NCBI GenBank assembly: GCA_944548615.1
Contig: OX155961.1
Location: forward strand, 310,001-374,000
Direction of reading: 5' to 3'
Length of the DNA: 64,000 nucleotides
Origin: Micropterix aruncella
Lineage: Eukaryota > Arthropoda > Insecta > Lepidoptera > Micropterigidae
In this document: positions 20,061 to 31,500 of the stretch, one piece after another
Layout of the letters: each line of letters starts with the position of its first letter
How positions within the stretch are numbered: position 1 is the stretch's first letter
Made by a program: the position numbers and the translations under genes
Notes under the pieces: model-generated
The model's database searches: none
The model's input: only the letters and a program-made list of their open reading frames with translations
Told to the model about the DNA's origin: nothing

Positions 20061-22879
20061 TTAAAATTTTGGAAAGAATGCCATCTTTTGAAATTATAAT
20101 TTTACGTAATTTGATCCTAATTGATCGTGTAGTTTCTGCGATATAGTGGGTAAAGACACACATACTGCTACACATATACACACATAGACAGCACTTATCC
20201 GGAAATTGCTTTTTTATATTGCCAAGAGCTCAAAACGTGGAGATCCGGTGCAAACTTCAATTATAAATTTTGCTCGAAGCAAGACTCCCCATTTAGATAT
20301 TTACTTCGTTAAATACAATGTTTTTTTTAGGACAATTAAAATAATAATCGAAATGTTATCTCGATTTTCGCAACCTTCCTTATTTAGGCAATACTATAAT
20401 ACGGTAGATGCTAAAACCACATATTTAGGCTAGTGTTAGCATTTATTTACAATTAAGGTAATGTTACAATAGTAATTAAGTTTGTGCCTTCATTATTCGT
20501 TAATAATTAAGTACATCGTTAATAGTGTTTAAATTGACCTTTTTACCTGTAAATAAATAACAGATACAATTGCAACCTGTCAGTATCTTGTCAATGTCTT
20601 GTCAGTGAAAAGACTAAAACATTGAAATACTATGGTGCTCCGAAATATGTTAAGACTTTTTATCAGGTGAGCTGAGCCAATAATAACATTATTATATTTT
20701 ACGGTGAGCACAATCTCAAGCTCAATTAAAAATCAAAGATTAACACTGTTATTTAACATTTTAAAATAAATAAAATGAGTGTTTACTGAGTGAAGTTTCG
20801 CAATGTTGCAACCGCTGTTGTTACACTGCCGAAACATCGGAAGCCACGCGGTAAAAATCCATTTTAATGATTTTATCTAATATAATGTCGTTAATAAATG
20901 TCAAGAAAAAGAATATAACTATATAGCCTCCAGTTCAGCTTCAACTTCTACTTCGAGACTACTTCTTATTACTGGCTTTTTATTTTTGAAATGATTACCT
21001 CTATGTTATTTTTCTCTATTTATTGATTATCATTGCAAATATAATTTTATTGTATTTTATTATTTTTTATTATTTTAATAATATTTTAACTGGATATATT
21101 TTGATTTCTTTATTACTTTTTTTAATTTCCAACATGATTATGAATTAGGTATTAGATATCATTAAAATAACTCTTGAAATGTATACTACGTATTTATTAG
21201 AGTTATTAGATTTACTTTATTATTTTTTTTTACTTTTTCTTTTTCTCAGTATAATAGTACTTTAATAAGTGTCCGCACAATATAAAACGTACAAGTGACC
21301 TAGTTGAGTCTAGCTTGGTACAGGCTTCGGCCTAGTTAGGCAGACTTTGTGAATAATGTTTTCGGAAAATTACTTATGAAAATAAATTTATTCTTATTTT
21401 TATTCTTCTTATTCTTATATCAACGGGTGTTGACCCATGAGTTGGCATTACCCAAAACGAAATGGGTCATAATGGCCCAAAAATGTACTATAAGATAATG
21501 TATGAAACCTAAAAAATTTTTTTATATATTTCTATTTATCAACTGCAGACTAGGGTTAACTTTTGGATTCCATTGTAAGGTTAACTTTTGAAAAACATCC
21601 ATAAACCTATCACATTAATTTAAAATTAGATTATTTTCCCCGAATTTGACTTTTCTAGCTTAACCGGTTATTAGTATATTATTTTTCCCTTTTCGAACTT
21701 GTTATGTATTGAATTTCGAAAAATCCCTAAATAAATCTAGTAGGCTAGTATCCTCCCTGTTTTCTAGCCTAATTATATTTATTTACTCTTTTTCCGTATA
21801 TATAATATAATGTTTAAAAGCATTTGTATGCAAAACTTTTATGATTAAAACCGATCTGATATGTCGTCGGGCTCAAGGGATAATATGAAAACCGTACAAC
21901 CGTAACTTTATACTTTTCCATTTACCAACTACCGATTATTTCGTTCCAGGGTTAACTTTTGAAAAAACGACCATTTAAGTATCTTAAATTATTTATTAGG
22001 TTATTTTCTCTCACTTTCACTTTTATATATAAATCGGTTATAAAAGTATAGTTTTTCCCATTGTTACCCTTTTAGGATATGCATACCGAGAAATCTCTAA
22101 ATACTAATTTAGTTAATATTAAAAATACCGATTATTTTCCATAATTTTAATATTTCTGCATTAAATTTATATATACTGTTTTTCTAATACTTAATAAAAA
22201 CCTAAAATAGATGATTAGGGGAAATCCTCAATTAAATTTCTAGGTATTCATATAGGGAAACATTTTTGAGTAAATTCGATCTAATATTTAATGGGGTTTA
22301 AAACATATTGAGAAAATCGCAATTATTCAACCTTCCGATCTATTGGGGGTCGAATTTCCCAAATCCCTTTTTATTGAATGCCTATGGTTTAAAATGAAAC
22401 TCTGTGATTTTTTAAATATTTACAGCTTTAACTGTCTCGGCTCGGCAATGTTAAAGTCAGTGAATTAGTCAGGACGTTTATTTATATATTTAGATTTTAA
22501 AAGGCTTTTATTTTGCCACACTATAAAAAGCTTCAATTTGGCACAGATATCAAAAAGTAAATGCAATTGCGTAGTTATATAATTTCCCGAAATGCTGGTT
22601 TGGAATAAATTCGTAAGAACCAAAAACTGTTACAAGAAAAAAAATCGGTAATATTTTGTTGTACAATATAATTTATTTTGCAAAATTAATATTCGAAATA
22701 CTTCTCTTCGTTACTAGGTCTACCTGATCTATTCCTGCAGGCCACAAAAAGAAAGAACGAATAACAACTAAACTGTCAAATGATAAATGTCAACACCGCG
22801 AACACGGCGAACCGCGTAACCCTGCGATTTATATTAAAGACGCTGCTTTCTCCTTATATAAGAGGAAGGGGTTCCGGCA
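20061..22879. other. Intergenic, mostly unclassified
   Basis: AT-rich with no supported gene. Two relics stand out: about 20812-20860 resembles the Penelope-like 3' region (GCCGAAACATCGG then CACGCGGTAAA), and 21421-21485 carries a Rep-A fragment (GGTGTTGACCCATGAGT, then ATGGGTCATAATGGCCC). Repeated similar phrases (GGTTAACTTTTGAAAAA near 21581 and 21951, each followed by an ATTATTTTC region) suggest an old duplication of about 370 bp. Confidence 0.45.
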
Positions 22880-22884
22880 CGTAC

Positions 22885-23040
22885 CCTATGACACTTGGGA
22901 GGACAAAACGATGCTAACAATACGAGACACTTCTAAATCGGTTGAAGCGTTTAGAAGTTATAGTATAATAAAGAAATGGAAAACATACATATGTAGATGA
23001 ATCCTGAACACATAGCACTCCTTTTGGGCAGTCGTGTAAA
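22885..23040 (-). repeat. Rep-B copy, reverse
   Basis: Ends in CATAGCACTCCTTTTGGGCAGTCGTGT, the complement of the Rep-B terminus. With the forward copy at 23396 it forms an inverted pair with a 355-bp spacer, termini facing inwards. Confidence 0.6.
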
Positions 23041-23395
23041 AAAAAAGTAAATTCGGAAACATGTAGAATGATTACAATTCGCTTTAGAACAAAATGCTCA
23101 TGACGATACTAGAAACAAGGTCTACGCATAATCGAATATTTCAATTTCAATGTCAAAGTTTACAGTCTACAGTGCAACAGCATACAAAATAAAAATATTT
23201 CGTAAAAGCAAATCCTTGTCGTGTGCCTCTTTTTTATAGCAAAGGTACAAAAATATTGCAATGATCTACTGGATTTATGTGCTTTGTGGAAATACTGAAA
23301 AAAAATGTTGAAAAGTATAAAATTAATGTTATATATAATACAAAAAAAATAAAGAGATGCAGGAACGGCAAAAGAGGTACATTTTTCGCCTTCTG

Positions 23396-23700
23396 ACACG
23401 ACTGCCCAACAAAAAAGATGTGTAATGTGCTCAGGGTTTTCTTCTATGTATCTTTTCGATTTCTTTATTCTGCCATAACTTCTAAACGCTTGAACTGATT
23501 TATAAGTGTTTGATATTGTTAGAAACGCTATGTCATCCCTAGTATAATAGGGTATATTAACTGCCCAATATCAAGTAATTATCAACCTAATGTACAAAAG
23601 TTCTAATCTCAATAAATTAACATAAATATATCATTGTTAGTGTCAAATGATAGGTCTGATTGAGTTCATTCCGAAAATATACATGTCTCCATATGAATTA
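23396..23700 (+). repeat. Rep-B copy, forward
   Basis: Starts GACACGACTGCCCAACAAAA, followed by CCATAACTTCTAAACGC, CTATGTCATCCC and TCATTCCGAAAATATAC near its end. About 300 bp and the best-preserved copy of the family here. Non-coding. Confidence 0.6.
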
Positions 23701-24470
23701 ATATATAAAATTACAAATATTTCATAAAAACCGAACAATGTACCTACATAAATATAAATACAATACTTTTTATAACAAAAAACGTGTTTTTTATTCTTTT
23801 TAATATATTTACTTGTTAATTCATATACTTACCAAGATACTGACTGCCTTAAATCTGATGACAAAGAAGTGCGGAGAGAAGGAAAATATTATTAATATTT
23901 ACGTCTAGTTAATTCCATAACAACCATTTTATTTGTAGTGTAGGATTGAAATATAATAAATATTCTTACTTTTCCAGTTTAGATATAAAGAAATATATAA
24001 TCTTACTAAGCCAGTCTTTAGGGATCTGTAGTATTTTTTGGAAATAATAAAATTTAACACATTTATTTATTACTTTGCAGTTTAATATGTGCCGTTTACA
24101 AAAGTTGTTTCAGTCAAGAGATACGTAATTAAAAGACAAACGCTGCTAAAAGGTAAGTACTCATATCAAAAGACCTTGTTTACAGTAGCCACCGATGATC
24201 GAGAAAAAATACATTAGATAGTTATCTACTGTTTTCGAAGAAATCATTTCGTATTTAAATAGTATACTATTATTTTCAGAAAGTTATATAATAATAAATA
24301 ATACCAGGATGTATATTATTAATAGATCTATAGGTGAATAAAAAAAAGATCTTAGAAATATATTGATGGCAAACGATTTACACGATTTTTACGATTTACA
24401 CAGTAGTATTTATAAACCGTAGTATAATGTATGATTTGTTGTATTTGTATACAATATTATTTATACACTC

Positions 24471-24870
24471 GGGAGCAATGACTCCGGGTCGCCAACATAA
24501 TAAACCTTAATATCTCGGACACTAAGAATGCTAGCTTATTCAGGTAAAAAATATTGTATAGATTCTTTAATACTACTTCAACAAAATTAATAAAACTCCT
24601 TGGTTGCTGTAAAATAATGCCATCAAAAAGGCTAAAAACTAAATAAATGATTTTTTGAAAATTGAACCACGAATTTATTGCATTTGTTTGGGCTTTGTTT
24701 TCTGTTCTGTCACTATAAAAATAATATAAAGAGCGTTCCTGTCATTCAGTATTTATTATTAATTTTGTAATTATAAATCTTCTAGAATTTTTAGTTTAGT
24801 TAGTACAGTAGGGAGATATTAGGGTTTATATTGGTGACGCTGTTTCATTGCTCCCGAGTGCATAAATAAT
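24471..24870. mobile_element. MITE with 25-bp terminal inverted repeats
   Basis: Left end ATTATTTATACACTCGGGAG(CAATGA) and right end complementary (TCATTGCTCCCGAGTGCATAAATAAT). Just inside lie CCAACATAATAAACC and GGTTTATATTGGTGA, again paired. About 400 bp, no frame. The copy at 17440 shares both ends and interior. Confidence 0.75.
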
Positions 24871-25557
24871 GTATATTATGCATAAATACAATAAATAATA
24901 TATTAAACTACTGTTAATAAATACTAGTAATAATAATCATAATCGCTTTTATTTTCCAAAAAAGACTAGGTATCTAGAACAATCAAATAGGTAGATAAGT
25001 ACTTAATCTGGTGATATCGTATTTTTTTTTCATATAAGGATATTAGATAAATTACACCTTAGATGGATATGATAAATGATATGTCAAATGGTATAAAATA
25101 TTAAGAAAAAAATGGTGTTAATAATTTTAAATTAAAGGACACAAAAAAAATAAACAAAAATAATCGCAATTTTTAAACTTAACAAAACAAAAAAATTACA
25201 AACATTTTTTTATAAATGTTTGGAAATAATACTGTTTTAGAAGTCAACAGCTAAATAGCCTGAAGCGTATAAAAACATCAATATTGTAAAATAGCATATC
25301 ATGCCGTAAACTGTTTAAATCTAATATAAAAATAATATGTCGACTACAAATGATTTAACACAGCTGTAGAACTCGTTTAACTTATAGAAAGCATGTGTGG
25401 ATGCCAACTGTTTCATTATACTCGTAAATCGTTTGCCAGCAATATATTGCTAAGCTCTTTTTTTTCAGCTATAGATCTGGACCGCATTGTCGTTTCCATT
25501 CTATTTCACACAATCGCTGAATAATAAGCAAAACTCCTTTAAGAACTTGAGGGCCAC
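24871..25557. other. Region upstream of COQ3
   Basis: AT-rich, with no core promoter that I can assert. The transcription start of COQ3 is probably here or within the adjacent exon, but no TATA or initiator is convincing. Confidence 0.35.
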
Positions 25558-28500
25558 ATGTTTAGCTACGGCAGAAAGATACTTTCGTGTTTATGCAGTG
25601 CTCGTGGCGGGAATAGTACCATGCTATCAGCGAATGGAGATCTCGTAGTTTCTCAGACTGTACAACCTTCAATATACAGATCTCGACAAGTCTTGATTTT
25701 TTCAGGAAACAATTAACTGCGGTTGCTAACAAAGGAAGCGCGAATGAAGCCCGATTAAAGATGTCGACTGTTGATCCGAAAGAATTGGCAACATTCGGTA
25801 GCGTCGACGACGGTTGGTCCCCGAATGGTCCTATGGGTGCGTTGTTAACATACAACGAAGTTAGGTAGGTTGGATTTACGAATGTTCAAGATTTTTTATG
25901 TTTAAAATTTTAAATATAATTTTATCTAAATATTTTAGAGTTCCTTACATCAGAAATGGCATTTTAAAAGATCGAAACATACATGCTTTTGATGCAGAAA
26001 AACCACTAAAAGAATTAAGGCTTCTGGATATTGGATGTGGAATAGTGTTATCTATCTATCTATCAGAGGTGAATCTATAAAACACTAGGTTTTTTATTCT
26101 CCAAATTTTCTTGGAAATCTTTTTTGATTATAATATAATATTATTTACAGCCCCTCGCAAGACTAGGCGCGAAGGTAGTCGCCTTAGATCCTTGCGAGGA
26201 AATGATCTATCAAGCTAAAGAACATTTGAAATTGGATCCATCACTTGAGGGAAAGATAGAATACCAAGTTGCTTCTATAGAAGTAAGTATTTAGGATAAT
26301 ATTTTTTTTTGTAAAATTTGATAAAAGAAAGCCTTTTATGATGTTTTTAATTCGTTGTTTTGTATAAACGAGTCTGTAAGCAAAAACCCAGGTACTTGGT
26401 AATCGTAGCTATTTGGAATGGCATAAGCAGATAAATATGAGGTTCAATTCTATTGTGGTATTTTGTTCAGTGTTCTTTCTAAACCTTTCTGTCTTCGTTT
26501 CATTAACGCTCTTTACGACACTTTGATTCTGCCCCTTCTAATACCTACGCATCACGACACCCCGGTCATAGTTAAAAACAGTTTTTATTTTTTGTCATAC
26601 TGAGGACGACTTATATTTACCTACTTATATATATTGCACTTCAAAATCCCAATTTTTTATTATTTTCCGTCAATAATGATGTGTTTAATAGGGTGTTCAG
26701 AAACTAAAATCCTTAATTTCGAGGGGTAATTTTGTGCATCAAACTAAACAAGAAAAAACAAAAAGATCTATTTAAAAAAAATCAAAACATATTTTCTTCA
26801 TAGGAAATTACTCTATAAAAGCAACTGTTGAAAATAATGTTTTTTTAAAAATTTAGGCCTTCGTTACTGAAAAAAAAATTATCATTTAAAAGCTAAAATG
26901 AAATTCGTTTTCCTCGGTAATCAAAGCCTAAGTCGGAAAACATTATATTCAACTAAGTTTTTCGTGTTTTTCTGTTAAAAATTTCTGTTAAAAATAACTC
27001 GTAAGATAAAAAAATTTTTTTTTTTATTATTTTAAGGGGGGAGGGAGCCTGGTTTATATTGCACGAAAAAAATGTTTTTCATGTCTCATGTAGATTGCTG
27101 TAACTCTAAGAAACTTACTACTGTTCTTTAAAGCAAACTTTGAACGATTTTTTTTCAAAACCATATTTTTCTGTTCCATTAAAAAAAATCTTTTCCATTT
27201 CTGTTTTATTAAACTAGTGATGAAAAAACTACCTGACGGATCGAATTGTTAAAAAAAAACATTGAAATATTATTAAATTCGTTTCTATATGAAGTAAAAA
27301 CACAAAATTTTAGGCCGAAAATCGTTTTTTTTTAAATCCTAAAAAAATTGTGACAATAATAAGTTTTTGTTTTTTTTTAATTTCATCTAGAAAATACACA
27401 TATAACAATTAATATTTCAGTTTACTATTTTTGTGTCAGACACAATAAAATTACGCTCGCTATTACCGGCGCAAACAGATGCTGTCATTTCTGCAGCGGT
27501 AGAAACATTTGCAATTCAATACCTCAAAAATGGTAAACTAATATAAAAGATTCATGATAAGATTTTAACTTTGTTAAAAAAAACATGAAAAACATGTTTT
27601 TTTGGCCTTGTAAACCAGCTTCCCCCTTAATTCAGTTTGATGCACAGAATCACCCCATGAAAAAACAGGATTTAAGGTCTCGATTATCCTATATGTATTT
27701 TTTGGGCACCTCGATAAAAAAAGAGAAAAATAAATAAATAAAATAGAAAGAGTTAAACAAGATAACAGGATAATGTTTCTATTAAATTGGCATGGAATAC
27801 ATTCTTTAAAATGTACCATTTTCTTAGTTACATAGTACATTTAAATTGGTCGAATACAGGCCATGTTATTTTATCGCATCTTATATACGCCCCCCCCCCC
27901 ATCTTATATACACAGCAAAATAAAGTTACATATATAAATTATAATGAATAAGCGTTACTGTGCATAGTGGGAATGTAATATTTATAGGTTGATTCCTTTA
28001 AACACTAACAGTACCTACTGATTTATTTTTGTTACATTATCCGGAATAAATTGTGTCTCTATAACAATTACTATTGTAATTTTCAATTATATCGTTTTCG
28101 AACTACTGTTAATTCATTTCTCATTTATATATTCACACATAACAAGAAAATAATAATAGTCATTGAATGGAGATGACATAATTCATAATTGAGTGATGTA
28201 ATTGGTTTTTAACTTGTATGCTAATAATAAATTTGCATTTTTTCCTGTAATAATGTGTGTTTTCCCTCAATTTACAAATATGCCATCAATGTAATAATAA
28301 TATAAAGCTTCGTGTAAATTCTGTAACAAATGACACTTATCCGCGGATGAATAAAAAAAACGGTTGTGTCACTCCAAGACTTTGCCAAAAAACAACCCCC
28401 CCTCCCCCTCTCCCCCCTCCCCCTCCCCTCCAACCCACCGCGCGTCAATACTTTAACCCTAAACTCCTCAACCCTTCCGCCGAACCCCTTTCCCAATCAC

Positions 28501-31500
28501 GCACCCCCACAACGCTACCCCCAGTAACGCCCCCTCCACCCCCAACCCCCTAAACTCTCCTTTCCCTCCCCCCTAAACCCAACTCTTCTTCTCTCTCCAC
28601 TACCAAACAAACCCCCCTTTCCCCAAATGAAATTTTAAGAAATGTTCGCAGGCTTAAAATCATCAAGGTTTGTATTATCTGCATGTTGTCGGTCCTGGGG
28701 CAACTAAATGCACAGATGATACACACCTCGATACCTGAAACGAAAACAGAACGCCTTGCTTTTGATCCCATAAACACCAGACTATAATAAAACCTACTGA
28801 CCATGATAAAAATAGTCTGAGCATCGGGCCAGGGTTTTTTGTTCATTTCGTTCAGGTTAGAAATAATTATTCTTAACGTATTCGCCAATAATTCCATCAA
28901 ACATCGTATATTGAAATAGATAGCCATAGATTGTGAATGCTGAATATAAATAGCACAGATGGCCACTATTTAACAAGTTGTCAGATAGTGGCCATATTAT
29001 GTGCTATGTGGTTAGTAACAACTGATATCTCTAGGAAGTGTTATTGTGAATTAGGGCTACAAAGCTTCCCGATTTTTGGGATTCCCGATTTTTGAGGAGC
29101 ATTTTTTACATTTTGCTTTCTTGGAAGTTATTTTAGTTTGAATAATATCTTTATACGAATTGTCAAATACACGATTTCTAATATAAAATCGAAGACTATC
29201 GCGGTTGTTTGACATTATAAATAGGATAGAAAACGAATTTACCGCGTGAAATTTGTAGGACCCGACGTTTCGGTGACGTTGCAGCCGCCGTTGTCTAGGG
29301 TAGACTAAAGAGCTGTCAGTCCGTTGTTTTGCGGGTAGGCCGCAAACCGCTGCCGCCACTGCGTAGGTTATAACGGTGGTGGGGGGCCGGGCTCGGAGCG
29401 CGGGAATTTTTAAAATCCGTCTTGCACACAACACTCACTGTATCCTGTTTTACGTCTTTGCGTTCGGCGTTCGGCGGCGGGAACATTTTAAGAAGAGGGT
29501 TCCACGTAGAAGAGAGTTTGTAGCCGTCATCTCTATTGAAGTTCGGAGTTCTTCTTATTTCAATGGCTTCCCGGATCATGCGAGGAAAGTAGAATTGTTC
29601 CTTGGATAGAACAATGGGATTTTGAAACTGCATCCAGTGGTTACTTCCGCTATCCAATATATGTTCGCAGATCGCCGATTTTTCTCGCTGAACGTTTTTA
29701 ACAGCTTTGATGTGTTCTGTCAGTCGCGTGGCTATGGGCCGTTTCGTTTGTCCAACGTAGGCTAGACCGCAGCTGCATTCGACTTTATACACACCCGGGG
29801 TTTGCAGTGGTATTACATCCTTTACAGGCCTCAAAAATCGAGCTATATTTTGGGTCGGTTTGAAGATCGTTTTTATATCGAATCTGTTTAGCATCTTACT
29901 TATTCGATCAGGCACGCCCTTGACGTATGGTAAGAATGCTCTTGATCTGCTCGGTTTTTGAGTTTCGTCCGTATTAGATCGTGTGCGTGTCTCGTGATAT
30001 TTTCCGTATCCATTTTTCCTAAGGACATCATTGACATGTTCCATCTCCTTCGGAAAATGCTCAGTGTCGCATAGATCGCGTGCTCGATTCACGAGCGACG
30101 TTTGCACTGAACGTAGATGGTAGGGATGATGGTGTGAGCTTGCATGCAAATATCTGTCCCCACACATACGGACAGATATTTGCATGCAAGCTCACACCAT
30201 CATCCCTACCATCTACGTTCAGTGCAAACGTCGCTCGTGAATCGAGCACGCGATCTATGCGACACTGAGCATTTTCCGAAGGAGATGGAACATGTCAATG
30301 ATGTCCTTAGGAAAAATGGATACGGAAAATATCACGAGACACGCACACGATCTAATACGGACGAAACTCAAAAACCGAGCAGATCAAGAGCATTCTTACC
30401 ATACGTCAAGGGCGTGACTGATCGAATAAGTAAGATGCTAAACAGATTCGATATAAAAACGATCTTCAAACCGACCCAAAATATGTATAGCTCGATTTTT
30501 GAGGCCTGTAAAGGATGTAATACCACTGCAAACCCCGGGTGTGTATAAAGTCGAATGCAGCTGCGGTCTAGCCTACGTTGGACAAACGAAACGGCCCATA
30601 GCCACGCGACTGACAGAACACATCAAAGCTGTTAAAAACGTTCAGCGAGAAAAATCGGCGATCTGCGAACATATATTGGATAGCGGAAGTAACCACTGGA
30701 TGCAGTTTCAAAATCCCATTGTTCTATCCAAGGAACAATTCTACTTTCCTCGCATGATCCGGGAAGCCATTGAAATAAGAAGAACTCCGAACTTCAATAG
30801 AGATGACGGCTACAAACTCTCTTCTACGTGGAACCCTCTTCTTAAAATGTTCCCGCCGCCGAACGCCGAACGCAAAGACGTAAAACAGGATACAGTGAGT
30901 GTTGTGTGCAAGACGGATTTTAAAAATTCCCGCGCTCCGAGCCCGGCCCCCCACCACCGTTATAACCTACGCAGTGGCGGCAGCGGTTTGCGGCCTACCC
31001 GCAAAACAACGGACTGACAGCTCTTTAGTCTACCCTAGACAACGGCGGCTGCAACGTCACCGAAACGTCGGGTCCTACAAATTTCACGCGGTAAATTCGT
31101 TTTCTATCCTATTTACACGATTTCTAATTATGAATATTAATTTTTCATTCCACGATATATTAAAGATAGGTTTCCGATGACAAACGAAGCTGGATTGAAA
31201 GATTCCCTGATTGGTTTTTTTTAATTTAGGACTACCGGGACACAACCCCTGAACGTTTCGACGCGGTTATAGCGTCGGAAGTTTTGGATCACGTGCTCAA
31301 CCCCGACTACTTCGTGAAGCTATGCTCCGACTTGACTTTGCCGGGTGGTACTATCGTCATCTCGACAATAAACAAAACGTGGAAAGCTTGGTGGTTCATG
31401 ATTGTCTATTTGGAATATATCAAAAGAGTCCTACCGAAGAACACACACGAATACCACAAATTCATACACCCTGATACCGTCACCAAATTACTCACTCAAA

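Larger units (their letters stand above)
29183..31113. mobile_element. Penelope-like element, head-to-head palindromic insertion
   Basis: Two near-identical arms (about 29218-30159 and 30170-31115) are reverse complements around a 10-bp spacer (30160-30169). The insertion is flanked by a 15-bp direct duplication, TACACGATTTCTAAT (29168-29182 and 31114-31128). Each arm encodes the same C-terminal part of a Penelope-like polyprotein reading outwards. The left arm keeps about 35-45 bp more of the 3' end (same sequence as at 58.8 kb). It lies inside COQ3 intron 3. Arms differ by a few substitutions and a 4-bp insertion. Confidence 0.88.

Noticed and set aside
19776..20181. Two proline-rich - strand frames
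   Set aside because: They read the complement of the G-rich tract at 19.9 kb and lack any domain.
28257..28553. Proline-rich open frame in COQ3 intron 3
   Set aside because: Produced by the C-rich tract; no start context, domain or splice support. The antisense glycine/arginine-rich frame is likewise a by-product.
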